Notes: generated by a model not told the origin, from the letters alone. Positions 7,746-16,537 are shown, numbered from the stretch's first letter. The stretch is 52,583 nucleotides of DNA from Nitrospira sp. SG-bin1 (GCA_002083365.1 LVWS01000001.1:1-52583); one strand, 5' to 3'. Numbers and translations are program-made.

Positions 7746-8819
7746 GTGAAGGCCAAGATTGCCGTGCTGGCCGGTGACGGAGTCGGGCGCGAAATCGTTC
7801 CCGAAGCCGTGAAGGTCCTGAAGGTCATTGCCGAGAAGTACGGGCACTCGTTCGAGTTTGCGGCAGCCGACATCGGCGGGCAGGCGCTCGACAAGTTCGG
7901 GGTACCGCTGCCGAAGGACACATTGGCGCTTGCCAAACAAAGCGATGCCGTCCTGCTGGGAGCCGTCGGAGGACCTCGATGGGAGGGATTGGAGTATAGC
8001 CTGCGACCGGAGCGCGCATTGCTCGGCATCCGGGAAGCCTTGGGGCTCTATGCCAACTTGAGGCCGGCCAAGCTCTATTCGAATTTGGTGGATGCCTCCA
8101 CGTTGAAGCGCGAAGTTGTCGAGGGAATCGATATCCTCGTGATCCGTGAGCTCACCGGCGGCATTTATTTCGGCAAGCCGAAGGGAATCGAAAAGCTGCC
8201 GAACGGCGACGAGCGCGGGGTCAATACGGAAGTCTATTCCACGGAAGAAGTCCGGCGGATCGCCAAGGTAGCATTCGAGGCGGCGCGGAAGCGGCGTAAG
8301 AAGGTCACTTCTGTCGACAAAGCGAATGTCTTGGAGTCGTCCGAGCTGTGGCGCAAGGTGGTCATCGACGTCCACGCGTCTTATCCCGATGTCGAACTGG
8401 GACATATGTACGTGGATAACGCGGCAATGCAATTGGTGCGGAATCCGCGACAATTCGACGTGCTGCTCTGTAACAACATGTTCGGAGACATTTTGAGCGA
8501 TGAAGCCGCGATGCTGACCGGTTCGATCGGAATGTTGCCTTCGGCGAGTATCGGGGCCAAGGTCGGTCTCTTTGAGCCGATTCACGGAAGCGCGCCGGAC
8601 ATTGCCGGAAAGAATATTGCCAATCCCATCGCCACAATCTCATCGGCCGCCATGATGTTGTCGTATGCCTTTCAACTCGATAAAGAAGCGGACGCGATCG
8701 AACAGGCCATCGTGAAAACGCTCGACCTGGGCTATCGGACCAAAGATATTCAGAGCCCAGGAGCGAAGATCGTCGGCACCGTGGAGATGGGCGAGGCCAT
8801 TGTCCGCAACTTGAACTAG
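7746..8819 (+). CDS. leuB: 3-isopropylmalate dehydrogenase
   Basis: Oxidatively decarboxylates 3-isopropylmalate with NAD+ in leucine synthesis. The 357 residues match the family. It has the N-terminal GDGVGREIVPE, the substrate-loop ELTGGIYFGKP, and the DNAAMQLVRNP and NNMFGDILSDEA segments with the metal-binding aspartates. GSAPDIAGK is in the nucleotide region. A GAAAGGAGCAACC ribosome binding site precedes the start. It follows leuA and the cupin gene on the same strand. Confidence 0.97.
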   Translation: MKAKIAVLAGDGVGREIVPEAVKVLKVIAEKYGHSFEFAAADIGGQALDKFGVPLPKDTLALAKQSDAVLLGAVGGPRWEGLEYSLRPERALLGIREALGLYANLRPAKLYSNLVDASTLKREVVEGIDILVIRELTGGIYFGKPKGIEKLPNGDERGVNTEVYSTEEVRRIAKVAFEAARKRRKKVTSVDKANVLESSELWRKVVIDVHASYPDVELGHMYVDNAAMQLVRNPRQFDVLLCNNMFGDILSDEAAMLTGSIGMLPSASIGAKVGLFEPIHGSAPDIAGKNIANPIATISSAAMMLSYAFQLDKEADAIEQAIVKTLDLGYRTKDIQSPGAKIVGTVEMGEAIVRNLN

Positions 8820-8835
8820 TCACCAGTTCTAGATC

Positions 8836-10041
8836 ATGACCGCCATTCTTTCCACATGGATGATCAGCACGCTCGCCGGCAACGGCGAATGTGGTTGTTC
8901 GGGAGACGGAGGATCTTCAAGAGAGGCTCGTTTGAACGAGCCGAAGGGCGTGGCGATCGATGTCCATGGCCATGTCTATGTGGCCGACTCGGAAAATCAT
9001 GTCGTTCGCAAAGTCGATCGAGCGACCGGGGTCATCTCAACGGTAGCCGGCACGTCCGGCGAGGAGTGCATGCGTTCATCCGCACGGGACACATCCAGCC
9101 AGTCCATGGATGAAGACCCCTTGGCCGATGGCGCGGGCGAAATCAGTTCAATAAAGTTCACCCAGCAAGCCGATCTGAGCGGCACCGTCCGGTATTGGAC
9201 GAATCAAGCGGACATCTCTATCAAGCGGTACGGCGGCGATGGTGGGCTTGCAATAGGCGCGCAACTGAATTTTCCTACGGCAGTTGCCGTGGATCGGGCG
9301 GGGAATGTCTATATTGCGGATACGATGAACCATCGCGTGCGGATGGTAAATGCGATAACCGGTATCATCATGACCGTGGCTGGAACAGGTCAAGCACGAT
9401 TCTCAGGCGATGGGGGGCCAGCTGACCAGGCTGCACTCAATGAACCGGCGGCGCTGGCGGTGGACGACAGGGGCCGGCTTTATATCGCCGATCAAAGCAA
9501 TCATCGTGTACGGGTGGTCGATCTCAAGACCGGTGTGATTCGGACAATGGCTGGAACCGGGCATGCGACGTACGACGGAGATGGGAAGCATGCGATTGAC
9601 ACGTCCCTCGCGGGCCCCAGCGGATTGGCGCTGGCGGGCAACCGATTGTATGTCGCGGATACCTTTAACGGCAGAGTCCGATGCGTCGACCTCACATCGG
9701 GTTTGATGACCACGGTGGCCGGCGATGGAGGAGCCTATCGGTACGAATCGCCGTCGGAGACACCGTCAGCCAGCCTTTCACGGCCGACGGGGATCGCAGT
9801 CGATCATGAAGGGCGTCTGTTTCTGACCGATTCAGACAATCACCTCGTCCGACAGTGGGATTGGGAATCGGGTAGGGCATTCTGCCTGGCAGGGCAAGGG
9901 GTCCCCTGCTATTCCGGCGACGGCGGCGTCGCCCAGAAAGCCGGTTTGTGTTATCCATTCGGCATCGTTGCGGATCGCGACGGGACGTTGCTGGTGGCCG
10001 ACACCTTCAATCATCGTATTCGCGTGTTGGCAGTGGAGTAG
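8836..10041 (+). CDS. NHL-repeat beta-propeller protein
   Basis: A 401-residue protein made of repeated NHL units. Blades of the type VAVDRAGNVYIADTMNHRVR, each followed by a TVAGTG/GDGG linker, recur about six times (near residues 35, 155, 210, 265, 320 and 375), consistent with a six-bladed propeller. No signal peptide is evident at the chosen start (MTAILSTWMISTLAG), so it may be cytoplasmic. NHL propellers usually bind proteins, RNA or ligands, and no catalytic role can be assigned. It sits 17 bases after leuB and just before asd, inside an amino-acid biosynthesis run. The start is uncertain because the ribosome binding site is poor. Confidence 0.85.
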   Translation: MTAILSTWMISTLAGNGECGCSGDGGSSREARLNEPKGVAIDVHGHVYVADSENHVVRKVDRATGVISTVAGTSGEECMRSSARDTSSQSMDEDPLADGAGEISSIKFTQQADLSGTVRYWTNQADISIKRYGGDGGLAIGAQLNFPTAVAVDRAGNVYIADTMNHRVRMVNAITGIIMTVAGTGQARFSGDGGPADQAALNEPAALAVDDRGRLYIADQSNHRVRVVDLKTGVIRTMAGTGHATYDGDGKHAIDTSLAGPSGLALAGNRLYVADTFNGRVRCVDLTSGLMTTVAGDGGAYRYESPSETPSASLSRPTGIAVDHEGRLFLTDSDNHLVRQWDWESGRAFCLAGQGVPCYSGDGGVAQKAGLCYPFGIVADRDGTLLVADTFNHRIRVLAVE

Positions 10042-10048
10042 AGGCTTC

Positions 10049-11071
10049 ATGATCAAGAAGAAACCAGGGTATACGGTGGCCATTCTTGGCGCCACCGGTG
10101 CGGTGGGGAAGGAAACGCTTGAGATCTTGGAGGAGCGGAAATTTCCGTTGACGAGCCTCCGGCTCTTCGCGTCCAAGCGGTCGGCCGGTGAAATGATGGT
10201 ATGTCAGGGAAAGGAGTGGACGGTTGAAGAACTGACCGAATCCGCATCGTTCGAGGGAGTTGACCTGGCGTTCATTTCTGCGACGGATGCCATCAGCAAA
10301 GATTATGGTCAGCGACTGGGAGCCGCCGGGATTGCGGTGATCGACGATAGTGCCGTGTTTCGCATGGATGAGCAGGTTCCCTTGGTGGTGCCGGAGGTGA
10401 ACGCCGCGGCGTTACGCACCATGCCTCGGGGAATCGTCTCCATTCCCAACTGCACGACGACACCGTTGGTCATGGCCCTTAAACCGCTTCACGATGCGGT
10501 GGGGGTCAAGCGGGTGGTGGTGACGACCTTTCAATCGGTCTCGGGGACCGGTGCGGCGGCCATGGACGAATTGATGGATCAAACGAAAGACTTGCTCGCG
10601 TTTCGCGACGTCACTTCCAAGGTCTATCCCTACCAAATCGCCTTCAATCTCTTGCCGCACATCGGGTCGTTCAACGAGGGAGGGGACTGTTCGGAGGAAG
10701 TGAAGATCGCGAAAGAGACCCGTAAGATTCTCAACGCGCCAGCGCTTCGGGTGACGGCGACGACGGTGCGTGTGCCCGTGTTGCGCTGTCACTCCGAGGC
10801 CATCAACGTGGAATTGGAGCGTCCGATGAAGGCGAATGACGCGCGTGCGGCGCTCGCCGCCATGCCCGGCGTGATCGTGTACGACGATCCGGTGAAGAAA
10901 CTGTACCCGATGCCGCTCGATGCGACCGGAAAAGACGAAGTCTACATCGGCCGTGTACGGGAAGATGAATCGATCGCACACGGTCTGAACCTTTGGGTGG
11001 TGTCCGACAATCTTCGCAAAGGAGCCGCGCTGAACGCCATTCAGATCGCGGAATGCCTCGTGAACGGCTAG
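10049..11071 (+). CDS. asd: Aspartate-semialdehyde dehydrogenase
   Basis: Reduces aspartyl phosphate to aspartate semialdehyde with NADPH, the branch point to lysine, threonine and methionine. The protein is 340 residues. It has an N-terminal ILGATGAVGKETLEIL nucleotide-binding motif and the catalytic cysteine in SIPNCTTTPL (near residue 134). The later RVPVLRCHSEAINVE segment carries the active-site histidine. The ATG at 10049 lies seven bases after the NHL gene stop; the longer open frame overlaps that gene and is not used. Confidence 0.96.
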   Translation: MIKKKPGYTVAILGATGAVGKETLEILEERKFPLTSLRLFASKRSAGEMMVCQGKEWTVEELTESASFEGVDLAFISATDAISKDYGQRLGAAGIAVIDDSAVFRMDEQVPLVVPEVNAAALRTMPRGIVSIPNCTTTPLVMALKPLHDAVGVKRVVVTTFQSVSGTGAAAMDELMDQTKDLLAFRDVTSKVYPYQIAFNLLPHIGSFNEGGDCSEEVKIAKETRKILNAPALRVTATTVRVPVLRCHSEAINVELERPMKANDARAALAAMPGVIVYDDPVKKLYPMPLDATGKDEVYIGRVREDESIAHGLNLWVVSDNLRKGAALNAIQIAECLVNG

Positions 11072-11119
11072 CGCCGTGTATTGCGTCGTCAGATACGCGG
11101 TGGAGTGAGATGTACATCG

Positions 11120-11374
11120 ATGCCGGAATGGACCACATTCGGCAAGGTTTTGATCGGGATCGGGCTCGGCATTGTCGTGCTTGGGGTGCTGCTGGTCGTC
11201 GTGGACCGGATTCCGGGGTTAGGAAGCGCCTTCAGTTGGCTCGGCAAGCTTCCGGGCGATATCTCCATCAAACGTGACAACTTCAGTTTCTATTTCCCCA
11301 TCGCGACAAGTATTGTCCTCAGCATCCTGCTGAGTCTGCTATTCTATCTCGTAGGATGGCTCTTTCGCCGATGA
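11120..11374 (+). CDS. DUF2905 small membrane protein
   Basis: An 84-residue protein with two hydrophobic helices (about residues 7-28 and 56-80) separated by the family-typical LPGDISIKRDNFSFYFPI loop. DUF2905 proteins have no known function. The start at 11120 is preferred because it opens directly into the conserved region after GTGGAGTGAGATGTACATCG; the frame is open 13 codons further upstream. It overlaps the next gene. Confidence 0.85.
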   Translation: MPEWTTFGKVLIGIGLGIVVLGVLLVVVDRIPGLGSAFSWLGKLPGDISIKRDNFSFYFPIATSIVLSILLSLLFYLVGWLFRR

Positions 11375-12588
11375 TAGCCGCACGGCTCTGGGCCGGCGCA
11401 GCGGGATTCGGAATCTGCCTTGGCTCGGTCATGGCGCCGGAGGCTCACGCGGCGCGATCGATTCGCGTGTTGTTGGCTTCCGATGTCCAGCAGTTGGAAG
11501 TTCGAAGCGATCAGACCATTTGGGTGACGGACGAACACGATCAGGCATGGTCCTATCACCCGTCTCTGCGGATCAAGGTACGTGGTCATGCGCTGATCCT
11601 CAACGGCAAAGCGGTGGTGACCGACCAATTGACGCTACGGGCCGGAAATCACGATCTCAAACTTTGGCTGAGCGAGAACGGTAAGAGAACGGCGCTGCAT
11701 GCAAGCGAGGATAAGGGCGGACTGCAAGTCAGTGGAGTGATCCAGCTCGTTCGGCGCGGAAAAGGCCGACTCCTCGTCAATCATGTCGACTTGGAAGAAT
11801 ATGTGAAAGGCGTGGTGCCAGCGGAAGTGAATTCGGCCTGGCATCCGGAGATGCTGAAGGTGCAGGCCGTCGCCGCCCGGACCTACGCGCTGTATCAGCA
11901 CATGCTGAGCTCCGCACGAAGCTATGATGTGGTGGCGGGGATTCAAGACCAGGTCTATCGCGGCCGTCACGGCATCGACACGCGGGTCGTCGAGGCGGTG
12001 GAATCCACGAGAGGATTGGTCGTGACCTACCAAGGGGCGCCGATTTATGCGGCGTTCTCTTCAACGGCAGCCGGGGTTACGGAAGACGCCATGACAGTGT
12101 GGTCGAAGGATCTTCCGTATTTGAAGGGGGTCGAATGCCCCTTCGACCTCGAATCTCCGTACTATCAGTGGAAAGCATCCGTGAAAACGGATGTGCTGGA
12201 AAAGAACTTGCGGCAACAAGGATTCACGGTGGGAACAATCTCGGCGATCATGCCGCATGCCTATAGCCGAGCCGGACGAGTGGCGACATTACGGATCATG
12301 CACTCGACCGGGGAATTGATGGTCCGTGGCGAAGATTTACGCAAGGCCGTGGGATATACTGTGGTGCCCAGCACGCAATTTACCGTTGAGTCGATCGGGG
12401 AGGATATCGTCTTCTCTGGTTACGGAGCCGGTCACGCAGTCGGTCTTTGCCAGTGGGGCGCGAAAGAGTTGGCTGAATTGGGGTATTCGTTTTCGAGCAT
12501 CCTGGGCTATTACTATCCTGGGACGGAGCTCCGGGATGCCTCATTGACTCAGGCTCCTCCCCCTCCTTCGGCCCCTCCTCCTTCCTGA
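11356..12588 (+). CDS. SpoIID/LytB-domain secreted protein
   Basis: A 410-residue exported protein. After a signal peptide (about residues 6-32, ending near EAHA-A) it carries the SpoIID domain, with the classic LEEYVKGVVPAEV and VAARTYAL motifs near residues 150-185 and the GAGHAVGLCQWGAKELAE motif near residue 355. In spore formers SpoIID is a lytic transglycosylase acting on glycan strands, so in this probably non-sporulating organism a peptidoglycan-remodelling role is inferred. The start could be ATG 11356 or ATG 11371; the latter makes an ATGA overlap with the DUF2905 stop. The C-terminus is a short proline-rich tail. Confidence 0.88.
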   Translation: MALSPMIAARLWAGAAGFGICLGSVMAPEAHAARSIRVLLASDVQQLEVRSDQTIWVTDEHDQAWSYHPSLRIKVRGHALILNGKAVVTDQLTLRAGNHDLKLWLSENGKRTALHASEDKGGLQVSGVIQLVRRGKGRLLVNHVDLEEYVKGVVPAEVNSAWHPEMLKVQAVAARTYALYQHMLSSARSYDVVAGIQDQVYRGRHGIDTRVVEAVESTRGLVVTYQGAPIYAAFSSTAAGVTEDAMTVWSKDLPYLKGVECPFDLESPYYQWKASVKTDVLEKNLRQQGFTVGTISAIMPHAYSRAGRVATLRIMHSTGELMVRGEDLRKAVGYTVVPSTQFTVESIGEDIVFSGYGAGHAVGLCQWGAKELAELGYSFSSILGYYYPGTELRDASLTQAPPPPSAPPPS

Positions 12589-13607
12589 TGCAACTCTCCG
12601 AGTTCGACTTTCCCTTCGATCCATCCCTGGTCGCGTCGGAGCCGGTAAGCCCTCGTGATTGCGCTCGGTTGCTGCTCCTTGATCGCCATGCTGACCGGCT
12701 TGTGCATCGCCGCGTCTCTGATCTGCCGTGCCTGCTGCATCCGGGCGATCTGCTGGTCGTGAATGACACGAAGGTTTTGGCCGCGCGAGTGTCAGGAATC
12801 AAAAAACCGACCGGAACCCCCGCCGATGTGTTGTTTGTGAAAGACCTCGGTGAGGGTCGGTGGGAGGTCATGGTCAAAGGCACCTTCCATATAGGCCAGG
12901 TTATCGAATTCGACCAACAATCCCGTGCCACCATCGTGAAGCGTGATGCCACGGGGACTGAAGTGGTGGTGGATAGCTCGCGGACGGTCACACGATTATT
13001 TGATGCACGAGGGGTGATGCCGCTTCCTCCATATATCAAACGTGCCTCGACTCAGGACGATCATCGTTGGTACCAGACGGTCTTTGCGAAACACGCCGGA
13101 GCGATCGCCGCTCCGACTGCCGGGCTCCATTTCACGGAAGAACTATTGGGACGGTTGCGTGATACAGGGGTTCCCGTTGCCGCAGTCACGCTCCATGTCG
13201 GCCCTGGCACGTTTAAGCCGGTGACGACCGAGCAGATCGAGGATCACCAGATGGGAACAGAAACGTGCATCATCAGCGAAGAGACTGCGAAGGCAATTCA
13301 GGAAACCAAACAGGCCGGCGGTCGAGTAGTGGCCGTTGGCACTACAGTCGTCCGCACTCTTGAAACGGTTGCGAATGAAAAGGGGGAAATCGTTCCAATG
13401 TCGGGCGAAAGCCGGCTCTTCATCACACCGGGATTCAAGTTCAAGGTTGTCGACGCCCTCATGACGAACTTTCACCTACCGAGGACCACGTTATTGATGC
13501 TGGTCTCAGCCTTTGCGGGAATCGAGCCGATTCGCAGAGCTTACGAAGAAGCGGTCAAAGAGCGCTATCGCTTCTACAGCTACGGCGACGCGATGCTGAT
13601 TCTTTGA
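12588..13607 (+). CDS. queA: tRNA preQ1(34) S-adenosylmethionine ribosyltransferase-isomerase
   Basis: Transfers the ribosyl moiety of S-adenosylmethionine to preQ1 in tRNA to give epoxyqueuosine. The 339 residues include the conserved N-terminal SEFDFPFDPSLVASEP, LLVVNDTKVLAARV, the AAPTAGLHFTEELL segment and the MTNFHLPRTTLLMLVSAFAG C-terminal motif. The start overlaps the SpoIID stop (TGATG). The last 137 bases are repeated in diverged form at 14688-14821, on the far side of a two-gene insertion. Confidence 0.95.
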   Translation: MQLSEFDFPFDPSLVASEPVSPRDCARLLLLDRHADRLVHRRVSDLPCLLHPGDLLVVNDTKVLAARVSGIKKPTGTPADVLFVKDLGEGRWEVMVKGTFHIGQVIEFDQQSRATIVKRDATGTEVVVDSSRTVTRLFDARGVMPLPPYIKRASTQDDHRWYQTVFAKHAGAIAAPTAGLHFTEELLGRLRDTGVPVAAVTLHVGPGTFKPVTTEQIEDHQMGTETCIISEETAKAIQETKQAGGRVVAVGTTVVRTLETVANEKGEIVPMSGESRLFITPGFKFKVVDALMTNFHLPRTTLLMLVSAFAGIEPIRRAYEEAVKERYRFYSYGDAMLIL

Positions 13608-13765
13608 ATCTCAATAGCGCGCGATAAGATGTCGGTTCTCTTCATGAGCGACGTCGCATCAGTGGTCATAAGGCTGAGTTGGGCAAACATTCGTTGCAAT
13701 GTGACAGGTTATTGCTCAGAAGGTCCCCCACTTGCTTTAAGGATAGGAATTAGTTTTTCAGTGAT

Positions 13766-14356
13766 TTAAGGTAGATTCTGGCAGAACAGATCGACGGTTT
13801 TGCGGAATAGGAAGAGGGCTGTATCCTGGGGTGAGGCTGCGAGAGCTGAGTGGGCGTTAGTACGAATGTCCGCAGCGCTGATCCGGTGCTGTCGGGCGAC
13901 AAGTAAGGCGTCTTCTAAATCCACATCGGTGCCCCGGCGTAGTTTCGCGAGAACGAAATCAATCGGTGTGAGGATACGAATGCGGAGATTTGATTGCTGA
14001 ACCAGCACCGTAGCCCGGTCTCGGTAGCCTGGAGGCATTGCCACGATCGACCAGCCTGAAAAGTTTTGCGTCAGATCCGCCGGTACCTGTGCGTTGGTCA
14101 GAAAATCCAATAAGCTACCAATCGAGCCTGCTACTTCAGCATCCACATCGCGAGTGGCGCGACCGGCAATCCCATAGGCCGGTAATGCCAGTGCACCGAT
14201 GAGAAGAAGATCAAGCGTTTCCCCAGACTCGGTGACATAGCGCGTTAACAGGGTAACCAGTTGGTCAAGGGTGAGAGTGGACAAAGTAGAGTGCCTCAGC
14301 AAAGGTCCGGTAATCCCGAGCGTCAATCGGTCCAGAGGTGGTCGGGAGAGGTGCAC
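13766..14356 (-). CDS. Nucleotidyltransferase-like (MNT/DUF6036-type) protein
   Basis: A 196-residue protein with a LLLIGALALPAYGIAGRATRDVDAEV segment. A hydrophobic G-A-L-A strand followed by R-x-T-x-D-x-D matches the minimal nucleotidyltransferase fold used in AbiEii/MNT-type proteins. ILTPIDFVLAKL and a later DLEDALLV segment also resemble that family. It overlaps by 92 bases with the upstream gene on the same strand, an arrangement common in toxin-antitoxin pairs. It lies in the block bounded by the two queA 3' ends. The exact family and activity are uncertain. Confidence 0.6.
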   Translation of the reverse strand: MHLSRPPLDRLTLGITGPLLRHSTLSTLTLDQLVTLLTRYVTESGETLDLLLIGALALPAYGIAGRATRDVDAEVAGSIGSLLDFLTNAQVPADLTQNFSGWSIVAMPPGYRDRATVLVQQSNLRIRILTPIDFVLAKLRRGTDVDLEDALLVARQHRISAADIRTNAHSALAASPQDTALFLFRKTVDLFCQNLP

Positions 14357-14606
14357 GGTTCAAGACGAATGTGATGAGTCGTCGATAGTGCGTATACCAT
14401 CGGCATGCTGTCAGGTATGCCGCATGCACGGCGGGTTCCGAGCTCCAAGGCGTAAGGTCCAGCTGGTCATTGACCAGAATTTCAAGCCAAAGGACGCGCC
14501 GACCACGGGCCGTACGTATAGCTTCCTCAATAGAAGACGTGCCCAAGTAAGCAGGTAACAACCGCAAGTTGGGAACTGTTTGCGATGCTGTGTAAGATGG
14601 AGTCAT
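14265..14606 (-). CDS. Hypothetical protein, partner of the nucleotidyltransferase-like gene
   Basis: I do not recognise the family. From the ATG at 14606 it is 113 residues; the open frame runs nine codons further upstream to 14633. The sequence has a tyrosine-rich middle (ACRWYTHYRRLITFVLNRA) and no signal peptide or membrane helix. Its 3' end overlaps the start of the downstream nucleotidyltransferase-like gene, suggesting coupled expression and perhaps an antitoxin or toxin role. That is inference from arrangement only. Confidence 0.5.
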   Translation of the reverse strand: MTPSYTASQTVPNLRLLPAYLGTSSIEEAIRTARGRRVLWLEILVNDQLDLTPWSSEPAVHAAYLTACRWYTHYRRLITFVLNRAPLPTTSGPIDARDYRTFAEALYFVHSHP

Positions 14607-14687
14607 AGGTGCAGTGTAGCATAGCCGTATCAAAATGGAGAGCTGCAGGCGACTCCAGAGGGCCAGTTGAAGAGCGTTGAAGTGCTG

Positions 14688-14821
14688 TTCACCTTCCGCG
14701 GACTACGCTACTTATCCTGGTCTCGGCTTGGCCGGAATTGCCGATTCGCAGGGCCTACGAAGAAGCGGACAAAGAGCGGCATCGCTTCTACAACTACGGC
14801 GACGCGATGCTGATTCTGTAG
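14688..14821 (+). pseudogene. Diverged duplicate of the queA 3' end
   Basis: The sequence aligns with queA bases 13471-13607. The last 83 bases differ at about nine positions by eye; the upstream 50 are more diverged, with a three-base in-frame deletion. It still reads as the QueA C-terminus, ending in YGDAMLIL and its own stop (TAG instead of TGA), but there is no start codon or N-terminal part. It marks the far boundary of the inserted block at 13608-14687. Confidence 0.85.
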
Positions 14822-14824
14822 CAG

Positions 14825-14870
14825 GATGCTGAAAAGTCTGCCAGCGTCGTTCTCGCGTCGCTCAGATAAA
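14825..14870 (+). repeat. Truncated copy of the dispersed inverted-repeat element
   Basis: AGGATGCTGAAAAGTCTGCC followed by AGCGTCGTTCTCGCGTCGCTC resembles the left end of the element at 5557-5722 (AAGCTGCTGAAAAAGCCT, then CGCTCGTTCTCATTCGCG). No matching right end was found nearby. It begins four bases after the stop of the queA-tail duplicate. Confidence 0.45.
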
Positions 14871-15124
14871 GATCACGACTCACTGCCAAGACACTGGTGC
14901 TCACCAACTCGCGCCCGTCCGCAAAGATGACGCTTGTTATTCTTCTCGTCGTTGACCTTGATGCGACCGTGCTCGACAGTCTTCGGACCTGCATGTTCGA
15001 TTCTTGGTATTGTTGAAGCCGTCAGAATGTCAAAGCACCTTGATGGTGCAGGAGAAGAAAAACATAAGATCTAAGGAGTTTCCCCTCAGTTCTCCAGCGA
15101 AGAAGAGGCACTGTGGGAGTACAA
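14871..15124. other. Non-coding stretch with no recognised gene
   Basis: No convincing gene is seen. Short reverse-strand frames read fragments such as VIFADGRELVSTS but have no ribosome binding site and switch frame, so they may be the worn remains of a gene. Confidence 0.4.
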
Positions 15125-15823
15125 TTACAGCAGCTCCCGACGGATGGTGATGGGCAGCTTGGCTTTCATGGACTGTTGAAAGGCGACCAAGGCTCGTTGC
15201 TGTTTCTGCAACAGCATATCATCCAGCACCCGCTGCTTAGCTTCTGCCGCCTTAGCTGGGTCGGAGTCTTGTGGTCTGGTCATGAGAGACTGCCCTTCAG
15301 CGATCTCTTCGGGGGTGAGCGCAACGGAATCCCGAACGATCATTCGCGCTTTATTGGCCAGGACTTCCTGGTGTTGAATCGCCTCAAACGCAGCCGGAGT
15401 GAGATGATTGGCGGCGAGAATGCGGCGATAGAGTTCCGGGTCGAAGGCTCCGTTTTTCTGGAACACCGGAGTTTGCATGATCAGTTCGCGTAAATCGGCA
15501 TCCGAGACCCGCACACCCATTTCTTCGGCTGCAATAATCCATACACGGCTGTCGACGAGCTGTCCAATGACGAAGTCCTTGAACTCTTCATCTTTGAACT
15601 CCGTCTTGACGTTTTCCTTATAGATGCGGTGCATGTTTTCGTAGGTGCGCTTGAATTCATCGAGCGAGACGGATTGCTCTCCAACCTTGGCCACGGGTCC
15701 GCCGGTCTGTTCCCCGAAGCCCCACCAACCCATCGTAATGACGAAGGCTATGGCGAGAATGCCCATGATGGATTTAAGCAACCACGGATAGTTGTGTGCG
15801 GCGTTGCGCATGGTCTTAATCAT
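15125..15823 (-). CDS. SurA-N-like periplasmic chaperone, membrane anchored
   Basis: A 232-residue protein with one N-terminal transmembrane segment (about residues 14-34, WLLKSIMGILAIAFVITMGW). It is followed by VAKVGEQSVSLDEFKRTYEN, the start of the SurA_N/PpiD-type chaperone domain, and helical repeats. No rotamase (PPIase) domain follows, so it is much shorter than PpiD (about 620 residues). It resembles SurA-N-only chaperones that help outer-membrane or periplasmic protein folding. The client is unknown. It is transcribed divergently from the RDD gene. Confidence 0.8.
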   Translation of the reverse strand: MIKTMRNAAHNYPWLLKSIMGILAIAFVITMGWWGFGEQTGGPVAKVGEQSVSLDEFKRTYENMHRIYKENVKTEFKDEEFKDFVIGQLVDSRVWIIAAEEMGVRVSDADLRELIMQTPVFQKNGAFDPELYRRILAANHLTPAAFEAIQHQEVLANKARMIVRDSVALTPEEIAEGQSLMTRPQDSDPAKAAEAKQRVLDDMLLQKQQRALVAFQQSMKAKLPITIRRELL

Positions 15824-16024
15824 CTGAATCCTCTTCCCTTTGTGAAGCCAACAGTGTACTTATGGGCAGGACGGAAGGCAAGACCAGCTCCGATCAGTGG
15901 GAGGCGAGGAAATGAGGACGTGATGTCCGAGACTGTGTAGAGCCACCGCGTTTCTTTGGAGGAGTCATGAGAGCAGGCGGGATGGCCATCGTCGGCCAAC
16001 TCCGCGAAGAAGATTGCTCTTTGT

Positions 16025-16053
16025 TTGTGCAAGTTGACGAATTTTGTTATACT
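16025..16053 (+). promoter_or_regulatory. Putative promoter of the RDD gene
   Basis: TTGTGC (16025-16030) and TATACT (16048-16053) are 17 bases apart, in an AT-rich stretch just before an AGAAGGAG ribosome binding site. It lies in the 255-base gap between the divergent SurA-N-like and RDD genes. Confidence 0.45.
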
Positions 16054-16078
16054 TTGCCACTAATTAGAAGGAGTTCCC

Positions 16079-16537
16079 TTGATAGGGGAGGGGCGATCTT
16101 CGACGGCGCTGGAAACAAGAATCTATCCGAAGGCCCATGTCCTCAATCGATTCATCGCGAAATTAATTGATCTGTTCATTGTCGTCGCTGCAGGGGAAAT
16201 CGCTCCTCCGGTCGGCTTTCTTTCCGGCTTGACCTACATCTTGATTGCCGATGGGTTCGCAGGTGGAAAAAGTATCGGCAAACGGTTGGTTGGTCTCCAA
16301 ACCATGCGATCGGATGGGCGGGATCCGGCGGGCTTCCGAGAATCGATCATTCGAAATCTTCCGTTGGGTGGCGCACAGATCGCCTATGCGGTCCCGTACA
16401 TTGGATGGCTCGTGTCGTTGGCCATACTCGCGTTTGAGAGTTTTCTGATCATTGGGAATGAGCAGGGTCGTCGGCTCGGTGATGAAGTGGCAAGGACGCA
16501 TGTGTTGGATGCCGGTCAACTTGCAGTCCCGGATTAA
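16079..16537 (+). CDS. RDD family membrane protein
   Basis: A 152-residue integral membrane protein of the RDD family. The defining charged residues are in LNRFIAKLIDLFIV (R...D pattern, about residues 22-35) and GKSIGKRLVGLQTM. Two to three hydrophobic helices follow. Function is unknown in most members; some affect ion transport or stress. Translation appears to start at TTG (16079), seven bases after AGAAGGAG. It is 67 bases upstream of mreB. Confidence 0.82.
   Translation: MIGEGRSSTALETRIYPKAHVLNRFIAKLIDLFIVVAAGEIAPPVGFLSGLTYILIADGFAGGKSIGKRLVGLQTMRSDGRDPAGFRESIIRNLPLGGAQIAYAVPYIGWLVSLAILAFESFLIIGNEQGRRLGDEVARTHVLDAGQLAVPD

Noticed and set aside
14794..14994. 66-residue reverse frame after the queA-tail duplicate
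   Set aside because: Overlaps the repeat and queA tail, no ribosome binding site, mixed frames.
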